This document shows positions 21,366 to 32,543 of a DNA stretch of 64,000 bases, one piece after another. The notes under the pieces were generated by a model. It did no database searches and was not told the DNA's origin. It was given only the letters and a program-made list of their open reading frames with translations. The stretch's first letter is position 1. Every line of letters starts with the position of its first letter. A program made the translations under genes and the position numbers. Source of the stretch: Williamsoniiplasma luminosum (lineage in GTDB: Bacteria > Bacillota_I > Bacilli_A > Mycoplasmatales > Mycoplasmataceae); contig NZ_CP024963.1 in NCBI RefSeq assembly GCF_002803985.1, positions 930,001 to 994,000 on the forward strand. Direction: 5' to 3'.

Positions 21366-21767
21366 TCTTGAACTTGATATAAAGACGTACGCACGAATGA
21401 AATTAAAAAAATTGCTGATAAAGCTCCTGAAGGAACAAAAGAAATTGTCAACATTGGTTGAGACAAAAAGGGTGTAGCATATGAAACGCCTTCAACAATC
21501 GAGAGAGCGCCTAATAAGATTAGTCCAAAAATAAATTCACTAGTTAGTTGTTTTGCAAGTGCAGAATCGTTTAATCAACCTTTAAATAATTGAAAAACTT
21601 CAAATGTGACTGATATGAGTTATATGTTTTATGCGGCAAAAACATTTAACAACGACTTAAGTGGTTGAGATGTTACAAAAGTTGAAAAATACGACGATTT
21701 TGCTGGAGATCTTGGTTCTAATTCTCAATGAAAAGATGAATGAAAACCTCATTTTAATAAGAATTAA
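21366..21767 (+). pseudogene. Orphan DUF285 C-terminal cassette, in frame after the stop
   Basis: Directly after the TAA of the preceding gene the same frame continues for 133 codons without TAA or TAG. It encodes a second copy of the module: EGTKEIVNIGWDKKG, ISPKINSL, then two DUF285 units (SFNQPLNNWKTSNVTDM, TFNNDLSGWDVTKVEKYDDF) and its own end HFNKN-stop. It has no start codon context or ribosome binding site. It is either the severed end of a once longer protein or a silent donor cassette for recombination with the active gene. Confidence 0.75.
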
Positions 21768-21801
21768 AGATAAAACAAACAACCAAAATTTTAAACATAT
21801 T

Positions 21802-21833
21802 AAGTGTCATTACTAAAATAATGACACTTTTTG
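21802..21833 (+). terminator. Terminator after the first surface protein locus
   Basis: AAGTGTCATTA-ctaaaa-TAATGACACTT followed by TTTT. It lies after the orphan cassette and not after the first stop, consistent with the cassette being transcribed with the gene. Confidence 0.88.
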
Positions 21834-21974
21834 TGTGCAAAAAAGGAAGAATAAATTGGTAATTTTAGGGATTTTTAATTTTATTTTGCTCCATTTTGGT
21901 GCTTAATTTGGACTTTTTTTGGACTTTTTTTAACTTTTAAGGGGTGTGTTTTAACTTAGCATTGCTTTTAATAA

Positions 21975-21980
21975 TATAAT
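21975..21980 (+). promoter_or_regulatory. -10 box of the second surface protein gene
   Basis: TATAAT in TTTTAATAATATAATG, followed by a leader of about 90 bases that contains a small CACC-aaaa-GGTG hairpin at 22023-22034. No long homopolymer here, unlike the neighbouring two surface genes; only two T7 runs (TTTGGACTTTTTTT repeated) lie upstream. Confidence 0.55.
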
Positions 21981-22076
21981 GTGAATAAGGGTCGAATAAG
22001 CGAAAAACTTAAACGTATCCTACACCAAAAGGTGAAACTATAATCTGAATTAAATTCATCGGAAGGGATTTAAATT

Positions 22077-25000
22077 ATGAAAAGGCTATTAACATTACTT
22101 GGAAGTATTGGATTACTTACAGCAACATCAGCAACCGTTGTTGCTTGTGGAAATCAAAAAACCTCAATTTCCAAAATTGCAGATGATTTGCAAACGATTT
22201 TAAACGAAAAAATTGATCAAGCTTGAGAATTGGGGGATCTCCAAAAAGAAATTGATACAAAATATGGGGTAAATGTCATCACTGTCCAATCTAGTCATGG
22301 GGATCAACATGACCCAAATTCAAGTGAACAACAAAATAAATATAAATTTATTGGTCAGACAGGTAAGTTTGTCAACGAAATCATTTTAACCCATATTTGA
22401 TTTGCACCAATCATCGATACAACTTTAAATATTTCAGCGATTCAAAATGGGTTACAAACCATTTTGAATCAAAAACCAAGTTCAAGTTGAAACTTAGTTG
22501 ATTTACAAAAAGCTGTGGATGCAATTTATGGGGTTGGAGAAATTACAATTAAATCAATTCCTGTCGAACGCGCCAATGAAATAACTCCGCCTTTAAGTAA
22601 ATACAACTTTATTGGTAATGGAGTGATCGGGAATAATCACAAATGAAAAGGTGCCATTGCACTAACCCACACTTGAACACAAGTCATTGATCGCACAGAA
22701 GATATTTCAACAATTAAAACAGGTCTAGAAACCATTTTAAATGAAAAGACAAATGCAGCATGAGACTTAAATGCTTTACAAATAGCTGTGGATGCAGTTT
22801 TTGGGGATGGAGAAATTACTGTTCAAACAGTTGGACTTAAAGATCGTGCGTTTAATCTTGAAAATCATCTAGACCGATACAAATTTATTGGTCATGGAGC
22901 AGTCAATAATCAACACAAATATAAAAATAGCATCACTCTTGGTCATGAGTGACAAGAAATAATTGATCACACTGTTAATATCTCAGAGATTAAAGAACAA
23001 CTACAAATCCTTTTAAATCAAAAAAATGCTGAAGCATGAAACTTAATTGATTTACAAAATGTTGTTGATCAAGAGTTTGGGGCTGGAGAAATTAGGGTGC
23101 TACCAAGTGGTCTTCAAACTCGTGCTTTTGGAAACCAAAAGCACGTTAAGGATTATAGATTTATTGGTCTTGGTAACGTGCAAAACCAGCACAAATGAAA
23201 TAGTCAAATTAAATTAACCCATGAGTGAAATGAAAAAGTTGATCAAACTGTGGATATTTCAGCTCTTAAAACTGTTTTAGAAGCAGTCTTGAATGGAAGA
23301 CCAAATGAGGCTTGAACCATAGAAGAATTACAAGCTAAAATGGATACAATTTATGGAGTTGGAGAAATTAGGGTTCTACCAAGTGGTTTGAAAACCCGTG
23401 CTTTTGCTAACGAAAATCATGTTGATGAATACAAATTTGTTGGACTTGGTAACGCCCAAAACATTAAAAAATGAAGTGGTGAAATTAAACTAACTCATAA
23501 ATGAGGTGAAAAAGTTGATCAGACTAACAATATCACAACAATTAAAGATCAATTACAAACACTTTTAAATCAAAAAGTGGATGAATCATGAAGTTTGAAT
23601 GCTTTACAAAAAGCTGTTGATGCAGAATTTGGGGTTGAAGAAATTAGAGTTCTACCAATTGGTCTTCAAGCTCGTGCTTTTGGTGTCCAAAATCACGTTA
23701 AAGAATATAGATTTGTTGGACTTGGTAACATCCAAAACAATCACAAATGAAATAGTGAAATTAAATTAACTCACAAATGAAATGAAAAAGTGGATCAGAC
23801 TGTAAATATTTCAAAGATTCAAAAAGAATTACAAGCAATTTTGAATGAGCAAAAAAATCATGGTTGAAAATTAGCAGATTTACAAGCAAAAGTTGATAAA
23901 AAATATGGGGTTGGAGAAATTAAAGTTCTACAACCAAAACGTTTAAGACCTCGTGCATTTGTTGTAGAGAATCATGTTGATGAATATAAATTTGTTGGTC
24001 TTGGTAACATCCAAAACAACCGCAAATGAAATGATGAAATTAACTTGGCACATGAGTGAAGTGAGAAAGTTGATAAGACTGTAAATATTTCAGCCATTAA
24101 AAATGGTTTAGAAGTAATATTAAACGAAAAAGTAAATCAAGCATGAAATTTAAAAGATTTACAAGCCAAAGTTGATGCAATTTATGGCAAAGGAGAAATT
24201 GAAGTTCGACCAAGCGGTTTAAAACCTCGTGCTTTTGTTGTTGATAATCAAGTTGATGAATACAAATTTGTTGGTCTTGGTAACGCTCAAAACAATCGCA
24301 AATGAAATAAAGAAATTAAATTAGCTCATAAATGAAAAGCAACAGTTGATAAGACTGTCAATATTTCAGAGATTCAAAATGAATTACAAGCGATTTTGGA
24401 TGTTCCAGAAAAGGAAACTTCACCTTGAAGCTTAGAAACTTTACAAGCTAAAGTTGATGAAACATTTGGGGTTGGAGAAATCAAGGTTCTTCCAAGTGGG
24501 TTGAACGCTCGTGCTTTTGGAATGCAAAACCATCAAGATAAATACAAATTTGTTGGTCTTGGTAATGCTCAAAACAACCACAAATGAAATGGTGAAATTA
24601 AATTAGTTCATGAGTGAAGTGAAAAAGTTGATCAGACTGTCAATATTTCAAAGATTGAAAAAGACTTACAAGCGATTTTAAATGAACAAAAAAATAAAAA
24701 ATGAGACTTAAAAGCTTTACAAGCAAAAGTTGACAAAAAATATGGACCTAAACAAATTAAGGTTCAACAACAAAAACAATTAAACACTCGTGCATTTAGC
24801 GATGAAAATCACATTGATAAATACAAATTTATTGGTCTTGGTAACATGCAAAATGACCACAAATGAAATAGTGAAATTGTATTAACTCACGAATGAAGTG
24901 CAACAGTTGATAAAACTGTCAACATTTCAAATATTCAAAAAGCTTTACAAATCATTTTAGATGAAAAGAAAAATGAAGCATGAAAATTAGAAGATTTACA

Positions 25001-26807
25001 AGCAAAAATTAATGTAATTTATGGTGATGGAGAAATTAAAGTTCAAAAAATTGGTGTAAAAAACCGTGCTTTTGGAATGCAAAATCACAAAGATAAATAT
25101 AAATTTGTTGGTCTTGGTAACATCAAAAACAATCACAAATGAAATAAAGAAGTTACATTAATTCATGATTGAAATGAACAAATTGATAAAACTGGCAATA
25201 TTTCAAAGATTCAAAAAGATTTACAAGCGATTTTAAATGAACACAAAAGTCAAAGTTGAAAATTAGAAGATTTACAAGCCAAAGTTGATAAAAAATATGG
25301 TGCTGGAGAAATTATTGTTCAACCGATTGGCTTGAAAACTCGTGCTTTCGGAATCCAAAATCACAAAGACAAATACAAATTTGTCGGGCTTGGAAATATC
25401 CAAAACAATCACAAGTGAAACGGAGAAGTTCAATTAACTCATGATTGAAATGAGAAAGTTGATCAGACTGTCAATCTTTCAAAAATTGAAAAAGAATTAC
25501 AAGCAATTTTAAATGAGCACAAAAATGAAGCATGAAAATTAGCAGATTTACAAGCTAAAGTTAATAAGAAATATGGAGCAGGAGAAATTGAAGTTCGACC
25601 AAGTGGTTTAAAACCACGTGCTTTTGGAATGCAAAATCATGAAGATAAATACAAATTTATTGGTTTAGGAAAAATCGATAATAAGCACAAATGAAGTGGT
25701 GAAGTTCCATTAGTTCATAAGTGAAGTGAGAAAGTGGATCAGACTGTCAATCTTTCAAAAATTGAAAAAGAATTACAAGCAATTTTAAATGAACGTAAAA
25801 ATCAAGAATGAAAAATCAAAGATTTACAAACTAGAGTTAATAAAAAATATGGGGCTGGAGAAATTGAAGTTCTACCAATTGGTTTAAAACCTCCTGGTAT
25901 CATCTTCCCCAACCATGAAGATAAATACAAATTTGTTGGTCTGGGGAAAATTGATAATAAATACAAATGAAACGGACAACTTAAATTAGTTCATAAATGA
26001 ACTGATAAAATTGATCAAAGTGCAATTGATAAAGAAGTTAAGATTGCTAATAATATAAAAACACATAAACAAGCAGACGCATATAGAGATAAATTTGATA
26101 AAGGACAAATTAAAATTCCTGATGTTGATATTAAACTGGAATATAGAATCCCAGAAGAACGATTAGATGGTCTGTTCTATGTTACTTTTACTCCCAAACA
26201 TGGGGGAAAATACGAAGGCTTAACCCCAATAATGTCAAACAAAAATGTAATTGAATTTGATCCTCAAATTGCTTTTGAAAATGCGATTAAAGATGAATTT
26301 AATCGTGTTTCAAAAATCAAAACCCGTAAAGAGGCTTTTAAATACAATGACAAAAACCATTCAATGTTCGGCGTTCATATTGATGTTAAATATGAAGATG
26401 CAACACCATCAAGAAAAGGTGAGTTTTATGTAGTCTTTACACCAAACGCATTTAGAAAAGCAAAAGCAGTACAAACAAAAGTAATTAAAATTGATTACGT
26501 ACCATTGAGTGATGGCGAATTTTGATCAACAATCCAACCATTTTTAAATGAATGATTCCTTATCAAAACTGATAGAGATTTAATTAATTTTGGTAAAAAG
26601 TATGCCCCATTGGCCAATGTGATGCCAATTAATTTTACTAATTTTAGTGCTCTACCAGGGCTTGGAATTTCGGTTGAATCAGGGAAAAATAAATCTGGAA
26701 GTCGAGAAATTAGACTTATAATTGAAAAAAGAAGTGGTGGTTTTTATGACGTATTGAAAGGGGTTCCAAAATTCAATTTCTGAAGCAAAACAATCAGATC
26801 TAGTTAG
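22077..26807 (+). CDS. Giant lipoprotein with 14 tandem ~90-residue repeats
   Basis: 1576 residues. Signal peptide MKRLLTLLGSIGLLTATSAT and lipobox VVAC (Cys 24). Residues about 31-1315 are 14 tandem repeats of 85-92 residues. Each has NIS-x-I-x-x-x-L-Q-x-I-L-N, an amphipathic helix with LQAKVD-x-x-YG-x-GEI, an R-A-F motif, (D/E)-YKFVGLGN, and KW-x-x-E-I-x-L-THEW ending KVDQTV. The last about 260 residues are different, with two copies of a unit ending FYV(T/V)FTP and a basic end. I do not recognise the repeat family. Lipid-anchored at the cell surface by its lipobox. Almost every conserved Trp is TGA. GGAAGGG precedes the ATG. Confidence 0.9.
22167..26020 (+). repeat. 14-copy tandem repeat, period about 275 bp
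   Basis: Copies start at the codons for (I/L)-S-x-I before each L-Q-x-I-L-N motif; the first starts at 22167, the second at 22431 and the fourteenth at about 25752. Internal copies (for example those around 24600, 25440 and 25740) are the most alike, and the first three are the most diverged. That pattern suggests recent expansion of the 3' copies. Confidence 0.92.
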
Positions 26808-26873
26808 GATGATCCAACTGCTGGTTTCATAATTAAAATAGAATAAACACATTAATTAATTAGAATATGTTAA

Positions 26874-26908
26874 GGCACCACCATTTAAAAAAGGTGGTGC
26901 TTTCTTTT
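26874..26908 (+). terminator. Terminator of the giant lipoprotein gene
   Basis: GCACCACC-atttaaaaaa-GGTGGTGC followed by TTTCTTTT, about 70 bases after the stop. Confidence 0.9.
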
Positions 26909-27150
26909 ATGATGGAAAAACATAATTAAGATAAATTTAAGTAACCAATATCTTTCTCATTTGTATTTCAAATGAGGTTTTTAAATATGCCATTTAACGA
27001 AAAAGAAGTAATATTGAACGGTTGTTTTCTATCATGATCAATATTTCATATAAAAGATTGAAATTATGAAAAAGCCATAATTTTGGATTTTTTTTGGACT
27101 TTTTTTGTTTTTTTAATCACAAAAGGATTGATTTATCAAGCACTTCGTTG
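26909..27150. other. Intergenic region before the third surface protein gene
   Basis: No convincing gene. It holds a hairpin CTCATTTG-tattt-CAAATGAG followed by GTTTTT (26956-26981), which may be a second terminator. It also has a TTTTGGACTTTTTTT element like the one upstream of the second surface gene. A 74-codon frame from 26987 runs through the A17 tract but looks fortuitous. Confidence 0.5.
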
Positions 27151-27167
27151 AAAAAAAAAAAAAAAAA
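27151..27167 (+). promoter_or_regulatory. A17 homopolymer upstream of the third surface protein gene
   Basis: Seventeen consecutive A end 48 bases before the start codon. TTGATT (27128-27133) or TTGAAA at the tract's left edge could be the -35, and TTAAAT (27177-27182) the -10. Slippage would change the spacing, a known switching mechanism in Mycoplasma surface genes. The promoter assignment itself is weak. Confidence 0.5.
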
Positions 27168-27215
27168 GAATGAAAATTAAATTAAGCTGGATAGGCTTGA
27201 AGGGATTCTAAAATC

Positions 27216-29444
27216 ATGAAAAAGTTATTAACATTATTAGGAAGTATTCTAGTTTTTGGAGGAAGTGTCACAACAGTTGTTGCTTGTACAAGCCAAATTA
27301 TTTACTTTACTCCAATTACATCAATCGAAAATGAACTACAAGAAATTTTAAATATACAACAAGATCAACCTTGAAAATTGAAGGATTTACAAACTGAAGT
27401 TGATACATGATATGGAGCTGGAACAATTAAAGTTAATCAAATCAAAACCTCAACTTATAGTTCCAATTCTATTAATCACCCAGATAAATATCGATTTGTT
27501 GGGGAAAAAATCTATATCGGTTCAATTATTTTAACTCATAATTGAACCGAGCCAGTTGATAATACACAAAATATTTCCACCATTAGAACCGAGTTAAACA
27601 ATCTTTTAAAGGAAAAACCAAATACAGCTTGAAACGAAAATGAACTACAACAAAAAATTGATGAAAAATGGCCTTTGGGAGGGGTTAATTTTATAAAAAT
27701 AAGTTCTCCACGAGCTAGTCATGAACAACTATATTATGAGCAATATTTGTTTTTTGGCAAAGGTAATGAAGATAATCCATATCAATATTTTGGAGCAATC
27801 ATGTTGATACATGATTGAAGAAAAACAGTTGATGATACACTACCTATTTCAGATATCAAAACCAGTTTAAAAGCAATTTTAGATATGGAAGAAAATGAAG
27901 CATGAAACTTAAAGGATTTGCAAACAAAAATTGATGAAGTTTATGGTCTAGATGAAATTATCGTTGAATCAACTAGTTCAATTCGTAGTTCCAATCCAGG
28001 TGAGACCCATAATAACAATTATCTTTTTACTGGCAAAGGGAATGCAAATAATGAACATTGATATTCTGGCACAATTAGTTTAACTCATACTTGAAATCCA
28101 CTGATTTCAACTACACAAGATATTTCTCTAATTCAAAATGAATTAGAGAAGATTGTCTTATCTCAAGAACAATATTGAACAAAAGAAACATTAGAACAAG
28201 CAATTGTTGATCAAAAATTAGATATCAATGGTGGTATCACAGTTTCTGAAGTCGAATTGTCCAAAGAAGGCAAAATACCAGTTAAGCAATGAAAATTCAC
28301 TGGTCAAGGTAATGTCATTAACGAATATAAATATGATGGTTCATTAGAAATATACCAAGTCGAAGACAAAGAAACATTCAGTGAAACTATCTACGTTGAT
28401 GCTAATGATCACAAAATTAAAATGATTGATGGTAGTGCTCCCGGAAGCACTACAGATCCAGAAATAGGTACTATTTTAAGCGAAGGGACCAAGGAAGTTA
28501 TTCATATTGGTTGACATAAACCAACAGGGGGCACAGACGACTATAAAGCATATCAAATGCCACAAACAATTGAAAAAGTTCCTCCATATATTTCGCCTCA
28601 AATAAAACAATTGTTCCAAACGTTTGAATATACAAACAAGTTTAATGATGCTAATGTTTCAAAATGAAATACTTCAAATATCATTACTATGGAAAATATG
28701 TTTCGTGGTGCAAAAGTGTTTAACCAACCATTAAATATGTGAAATACTTCAAAAGTCACCGATATGAACACTATGTTTTATGGAGCTGATGAATTTAGTC
28801 AAGATTTAAATGGTTGAGATACTTCACAAGTGAAACTAATGGATTTTATGTTTGCATATACTCAAAAATTTAATGGTGACATTTCACAATGAGATACTTC
28901 AAATGTTTCTACTACAACTCACATGTTTCATGATGCAAGAGCATTTAATCAAGATTTGATCCATGATGGAAAAAAATGAAACACTTCAAATGTGGAAGAT
29001 ATGAATTATATGTTTTATGGCGCGAGGGCGTTTAATGGGGATATTTCCAATTGAGACACATCAAATGTGGAAACAATGGAATATATGTTTTCTGGTGCAT
29101 TACGATTTAACCCGAAAAAACTAAATTGAAATGTTAAAAAAGTCTGACAAATGTCAGAAATGTTTTCTGATGCGAAAAAATTTAATGGTGATATTTCAAA
29201 CTGAGATACGTCAAGAGTAACAGAAATGCATAGAATGTTTAATAACTCATTAGCATTTAACCAAGATATTGGAGAATGAGACACTTCGAAAGTCGTGGAA
29301 ATGGGTAATATGTTTGAAGGTGCAAGAGCGTTTAACCAAGATATTTCAAGATGAGATGTTGGAAGAGTGGGGTGGCATGGTTCTTTTGACGAAGATACTA
29401 ATCCCGAATGAACTGCTGATAAAAAACCAAATTTTAAAGACTAA
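27216..29444 (+). CDS. Hybrid surface lipoprotein: ~90-residue repeats plus DUF285 repeats
   Basis: 742 residues. Signal peptide MKKLLTLLGSILVFGGSVTT, lipobox VVAC (Cys 24). Residues about 33-390 are four diverged copies of the repeat found 14 times in the upstream gene (L-Q-x-E-V-D-x-x-YG-x-G, YLFTGKGN, LTH-x-W). A linker follows (EGTKEVIHIGW ... VPPYISPQI), then ten DUF285 units of about 25 residues (FNGDISNWDTSNVETM type), ending KKPNFKD like the first surface protein. It therefore joins the N-terminal module of the second gene with the C-terminal module of the first. AAGGG precedes the ATG by about 10 bases. Confidence 0.9.
28620..29400 (+). repeat. Ten DUF285 repeats in the third surface protein
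   Basis: 75-base units encoding 25 residues with M-F at each end; one unit carries a four-residue insertion (near 28960, IHDGKKWNT). The last unit is degenerate (W-D-V-G-R-V-G-W). Confidence 0.88.
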
Positions 29445-29525
29445 ATCATCACCAAATAATTTATTTAATTATTGGAAAACAAATAATAAACTAGTTCAAT
29501 AAATATTTTTACATAACCAAAATTT

Positions 29526-29554
29526 CACAACCAACAAGTTGGTTGTGTTTTTTG
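29526..29554 (+). terminator. Terminator after the third surface protein gene
   Basis: CACAACCA-acaag-TTGGTTGTG followed by TTTTTT, about 80 bases after the stop. Confidence 0.88.
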
Positions 29555-29670
29555 ATTTAACAAAGCTAATTTTATTTATCAATTTTAAAATTATTTGATA
29601 GTAATTCAAAATCAAGGTTTATATCGATGGCAAATTATGAGAGTATATATTTTAAAGGTAGGATCTAAAA

Positions 29671-31122
29671 TTGATAAATAAAGGCGAAAAAAGAGCATTA
29701 CAAAGTTTTGAACGGATTAAAAATCCTTATTGAAAAATTGAAAATTGAAAAGATATTTTACAAATGGCAATTCCGATTTTTGTCCAATTAGCTTTTAACG
29801 TGATCATTACACAAATTAATATTGTCGCGATTAATTATTATCAAGGTGGAATTTATTCAGATTCCGTTTCTAAGGCCGTTTTAACCTATACAACCCTGCA
29901 ATTTGTCCCAACCCTAATTGCTAGTGGGAGTTTGGTCGTTTGTGGTAATTTGATTGGTCAAGGGCGCAATAACGAAATCAGTAAGGTGATGGTCACTGGA
30001 ATCATTATTAATTTCTTAATCACGAGTGTAATTTTTGTTTTGGTTGAAATTTTTTCTGACAATATTTTATATTTAATGAATTCTTCACAAGCAACAACAA
30101 TGTTGCCAAATGGGGAAATGCCCCAAGACTTTATTCGTAATTATTATCGTTTATTAAATCTTCAATTATTAGTTTTAGCATTTTGCCAAGTGTTTATTTC
30201 TGGTTTACAAGCAATTAAAAAAAATATTCATGTCACAATTGGGGCAGTTGCCAGTAATATTGTTGATTTAATCTTTGTGGTTTTTGTATTATTTGTTTTT
30301 GATCTCAATCCACTTTGATCAGCTTTATCCATTGTTGTGGCTGGGGTTTTTCAACTCATTTACATGGTGATTATGAACATCAAATTTATTGATTATAAAA
30401 TCAATAAAGGGCATCAAATTAACTTAAAACTTGTCAAAGAAACAATCAAAGTTGGACTCCCAATTGCTTTGGAAATGGGAGTTTGAAGTTTATGTAATTT
30501 TGCCACTGGAACAGTGATTGCTCACTTAGTTCCAGATGGAGCTGGTGAAACCGGAACCAGTACTTGAATTGTCTTACATCGTTCAATCAATTCAATCAAT
30601 CAATTTTCATTTGCTTTCATGCAAGCAATGGGAACAGTAACTGCGGTCATGGTTTCAAGAAAGATTGGTGAAGACAACATTCAAGGGGCATATGAGGCTG
30701 GAATTAATTGTTGAAAAACAGCGATGTATGCTTCATTTGGATTTGGGATTTTTACAATTTCTTTAGCCTATCCATTGTTGCTACTTTTCAATCATGACAA
30801 TGCTCAAATTTTTCCATGAGGTTATACATTAATGGGAATTGTTGCTTTTAAATTAATTTTTGACACAGTCAATATGACCTTACTTAGAGCATGTTGGGCA
30901 GTTGGGGATTTATGGTATCCATTATTAGTTTCAATTGTGACCATGGGAATTGGGATGGTTGCTTTACCATTCACCATTGTTTATGGATTTAAAACATATG
31001 AAGGGGTTGGATTAATCTTAATTTATATTGCCGTCGTTCTTGATCCAATATCACGTTCATTTATTTATGCTTATCGTTGAATCAAAGGAACATGAACCAA
31101 ATACGCTGCGATGATTCAATAG
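29671..31122 (+). CDS. MATE-family efflux transporter
   Basis: 483 residues with about twelve membrane helices, the usual MATE size. Each half begins with a characteristic stretch: AIPIFVQLAFNVIITQINIV (about residues 33-52) and GLPIALEMGVWSLCNFATGT (around 265-284). The family exports drugs or metabolites using Na+ or H+ gradients. The start is taken as TTG 29671 behind AGGTAGGATC, which fits the charged N-terminus (INKGEKRALQSFERIKNPYW); an internal ATG at 29764 would cut into the first helix. Own terminator, no operon partner. Confidence 0.9.
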
Positions 31123-31125
31123 AAC

Positions 31126-31161
31126 AAAAAGATAGACAATCGCAATTGTCTATCTTTTTGA
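31126..31161. terminator. Bidirectional terminator after the MATE gene
   Basis: AAAAAGATAGACAAT-cgc-AATTGTCTATCTTTTT (with a shared base pair at the centre). It lies between the MATE gene and the convergent small gene. Confidence 0.88.
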
Positions 31162-31266
31162 TTATTTATTTTTAGCTTCTTTTCTTTTTGCTTTTCATTC
31201 TCGAATAACTCTGACTAAGCAGTATTTTCTTTGACAACATTTTTTTTCTTGTTTTTGGTTTTCCAT
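31162..31266 (-). CDS. Small Cys-rich basic protein (34 aa)
   Basis: 34 residues, start MENQKQEKKCCQRKYCLVR, then a basic helix (VIREWKAKRKEAKNK). It has three cysteines in CC-x3-C. A good AGGGG ribosome binding site lies about 9 bases before the ATG, and its stop abuts a terminator, both of which support a real gene. No family recognised. The CC-x3-C cluster is too small for a classical zinc finger but could bind a metal as a dimer. Confidence 0.55.
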
Positions 31267-31385
31267 GTTTTTATCCCCTTATAATTATAATTCTATTATT
31301 TAAGTAAAAAAATATTTTATCAGTAGGTTTTTTCAGAATCCACTTTGGTTCTCTCTAAAAAGTTTATTTTGTGTTTAAAATATGA

Positions 31386-32360
31386 CTATTTTTTGTGTTG
31401 TTTTTGTACTTTTATTTTAGTGATTATTTTTTGATACAAAGGAGCGATTTCTAATTTATATAAACCATAACCAGAAATAATTGTTCAAACGACATATTGA
31501 ATCATCATTGTGATCACATAGTTTTCATTCAATCCAACCGGACTATACATTAAAATTTTAAAAATATTTGTCAGTTCTCAAATTCACCATTGTTCCGTGA
31601 TAAAGGCAATTTGCATAAAATATGCAAACATATTTACCCCATTTGAAACTCCATCAAAAAAGTGTTGGGTTGAAGTCACAACCTTGGTGTATTCTAAACC
31701 AAACATACCTTCATAAGCCACGGGAATCATGTAATACCAGCCAAAACAAAATCCGATCATAATCCCCAATCCAAGAACTAAACAAACTATTTTTAATCAT
31801 CATTGTCTCAGATCTTTTAAGCTTCTGAATTTTTCTTCTTTATAAACAAAAGTAAACAAGCATCATCCAATCACTGCTCCAATAACAATCATTATTTGCC
31901 CTAAAAAATCACCAATGTATCCCGCAACAATCGCAAAAGTACCATATAAAATTCCATTGATAATGCCCCAAAATCATTGTGATGTTTTACCACCCACAAC
32001 CATTGCTACAGCCAGCAATCCAGAAAATGCAGCGATTCCATTAATTGAATAGAGAATTGATGAAGCTAATGCAATGCCAGCACCATGACGCCCAATTGGT
32101 GAACCGTTAATAAAAGATTCTGCATATTGTTTGAAGGGAGAAAAATGTGAACCAACCATGTATTTTAAATGTGTTGGAAGCTGATTTTCTGGATCTGTAA
32201 AGACTTCAATCGAAAAAAATCCGAAGAAAATTAAAACAATTCCCCCAACTAGTAAAAGAATTTTAAAGCCTTTGGATAATTCCTTAATATCTTTAATCAC
32301 GTTTTGGTAACCCATAAAATTAATGTTGGTTTTTTGTTTTGATTGAATAGTATTTGTCAT
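31386..32360 (-). CDS. PnuC-like nicotinamide riboside transporter, copy 1
   Basis: 324 residues with about seven to eight membrane helices. N-terminal cytosolic stretch (FMGYQNVIKDIKELSKGFK), then helices. The C-terminal part is typical of PnuC: a Trp-rich helix start FITEQWWIWELTNIFKILMY and a final YVVWTIISGYGLYKL. Members of this family take up nicotinamide riboside or related vitamins by facilitated diffusion. About 65 percent identical by eye to the next gene upstream. AGGAGAA precedes the ATG. Substrate not provable from sequence. Confidence 0.8.
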
Positions 32361-32502
32361 TAAAATTTCTCCTATTTGTTGAATTTTTAAAATGTAAGAT
32401 CAATATTTTTCGGATTTTTTGTCTACATTTATAGTATTACATAGAATATTTGATAATTCTTATTTTCAACTTTTTTGATGTTTAAGATGTTTCAGAAAAC
32501 AA

Positions 32503-32538
32503 AAAAACCAACAAAACTGATTCGTTTTGTTGGTTTTT
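32503..32538 (-). terminator. Terminator between the two PnuC-like genes
   Basis: AAAAACCAACAAAAC-tgattc-GTTTTGTTGGTTTTT just after the stop of copy 2, so the two copies are separate transcription units. Confidence 0.9.
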
Positions 32539-32543
32539 AGAAA

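Noticed and set aside
22167-26020. Regular repeats that could suggest a CRISPR array
   Set aside because: The period is about 275 bases and the repeats are coding with conserved protein motifs; no short direct repeats with unique spacers.
26987-27211. A 74-codon frame (MPFNEKEVILNGCFLSW...) running through the A17 tract
   Set aside because: It ends just before the start of the surface protein gene. Most of it is translated TTTGGACTTTTTTT repeats and poly-Lys from the A tract, and the same repeats occur in non-coding upstream regions of the neighbouring gene.
29269-29502. Plus-strand frame overlapping the end of the third surface protein
   Set aside because: Out of frame with the DUF285 repeats, whose Trp (TGA) codons and motifs run through to 29444.
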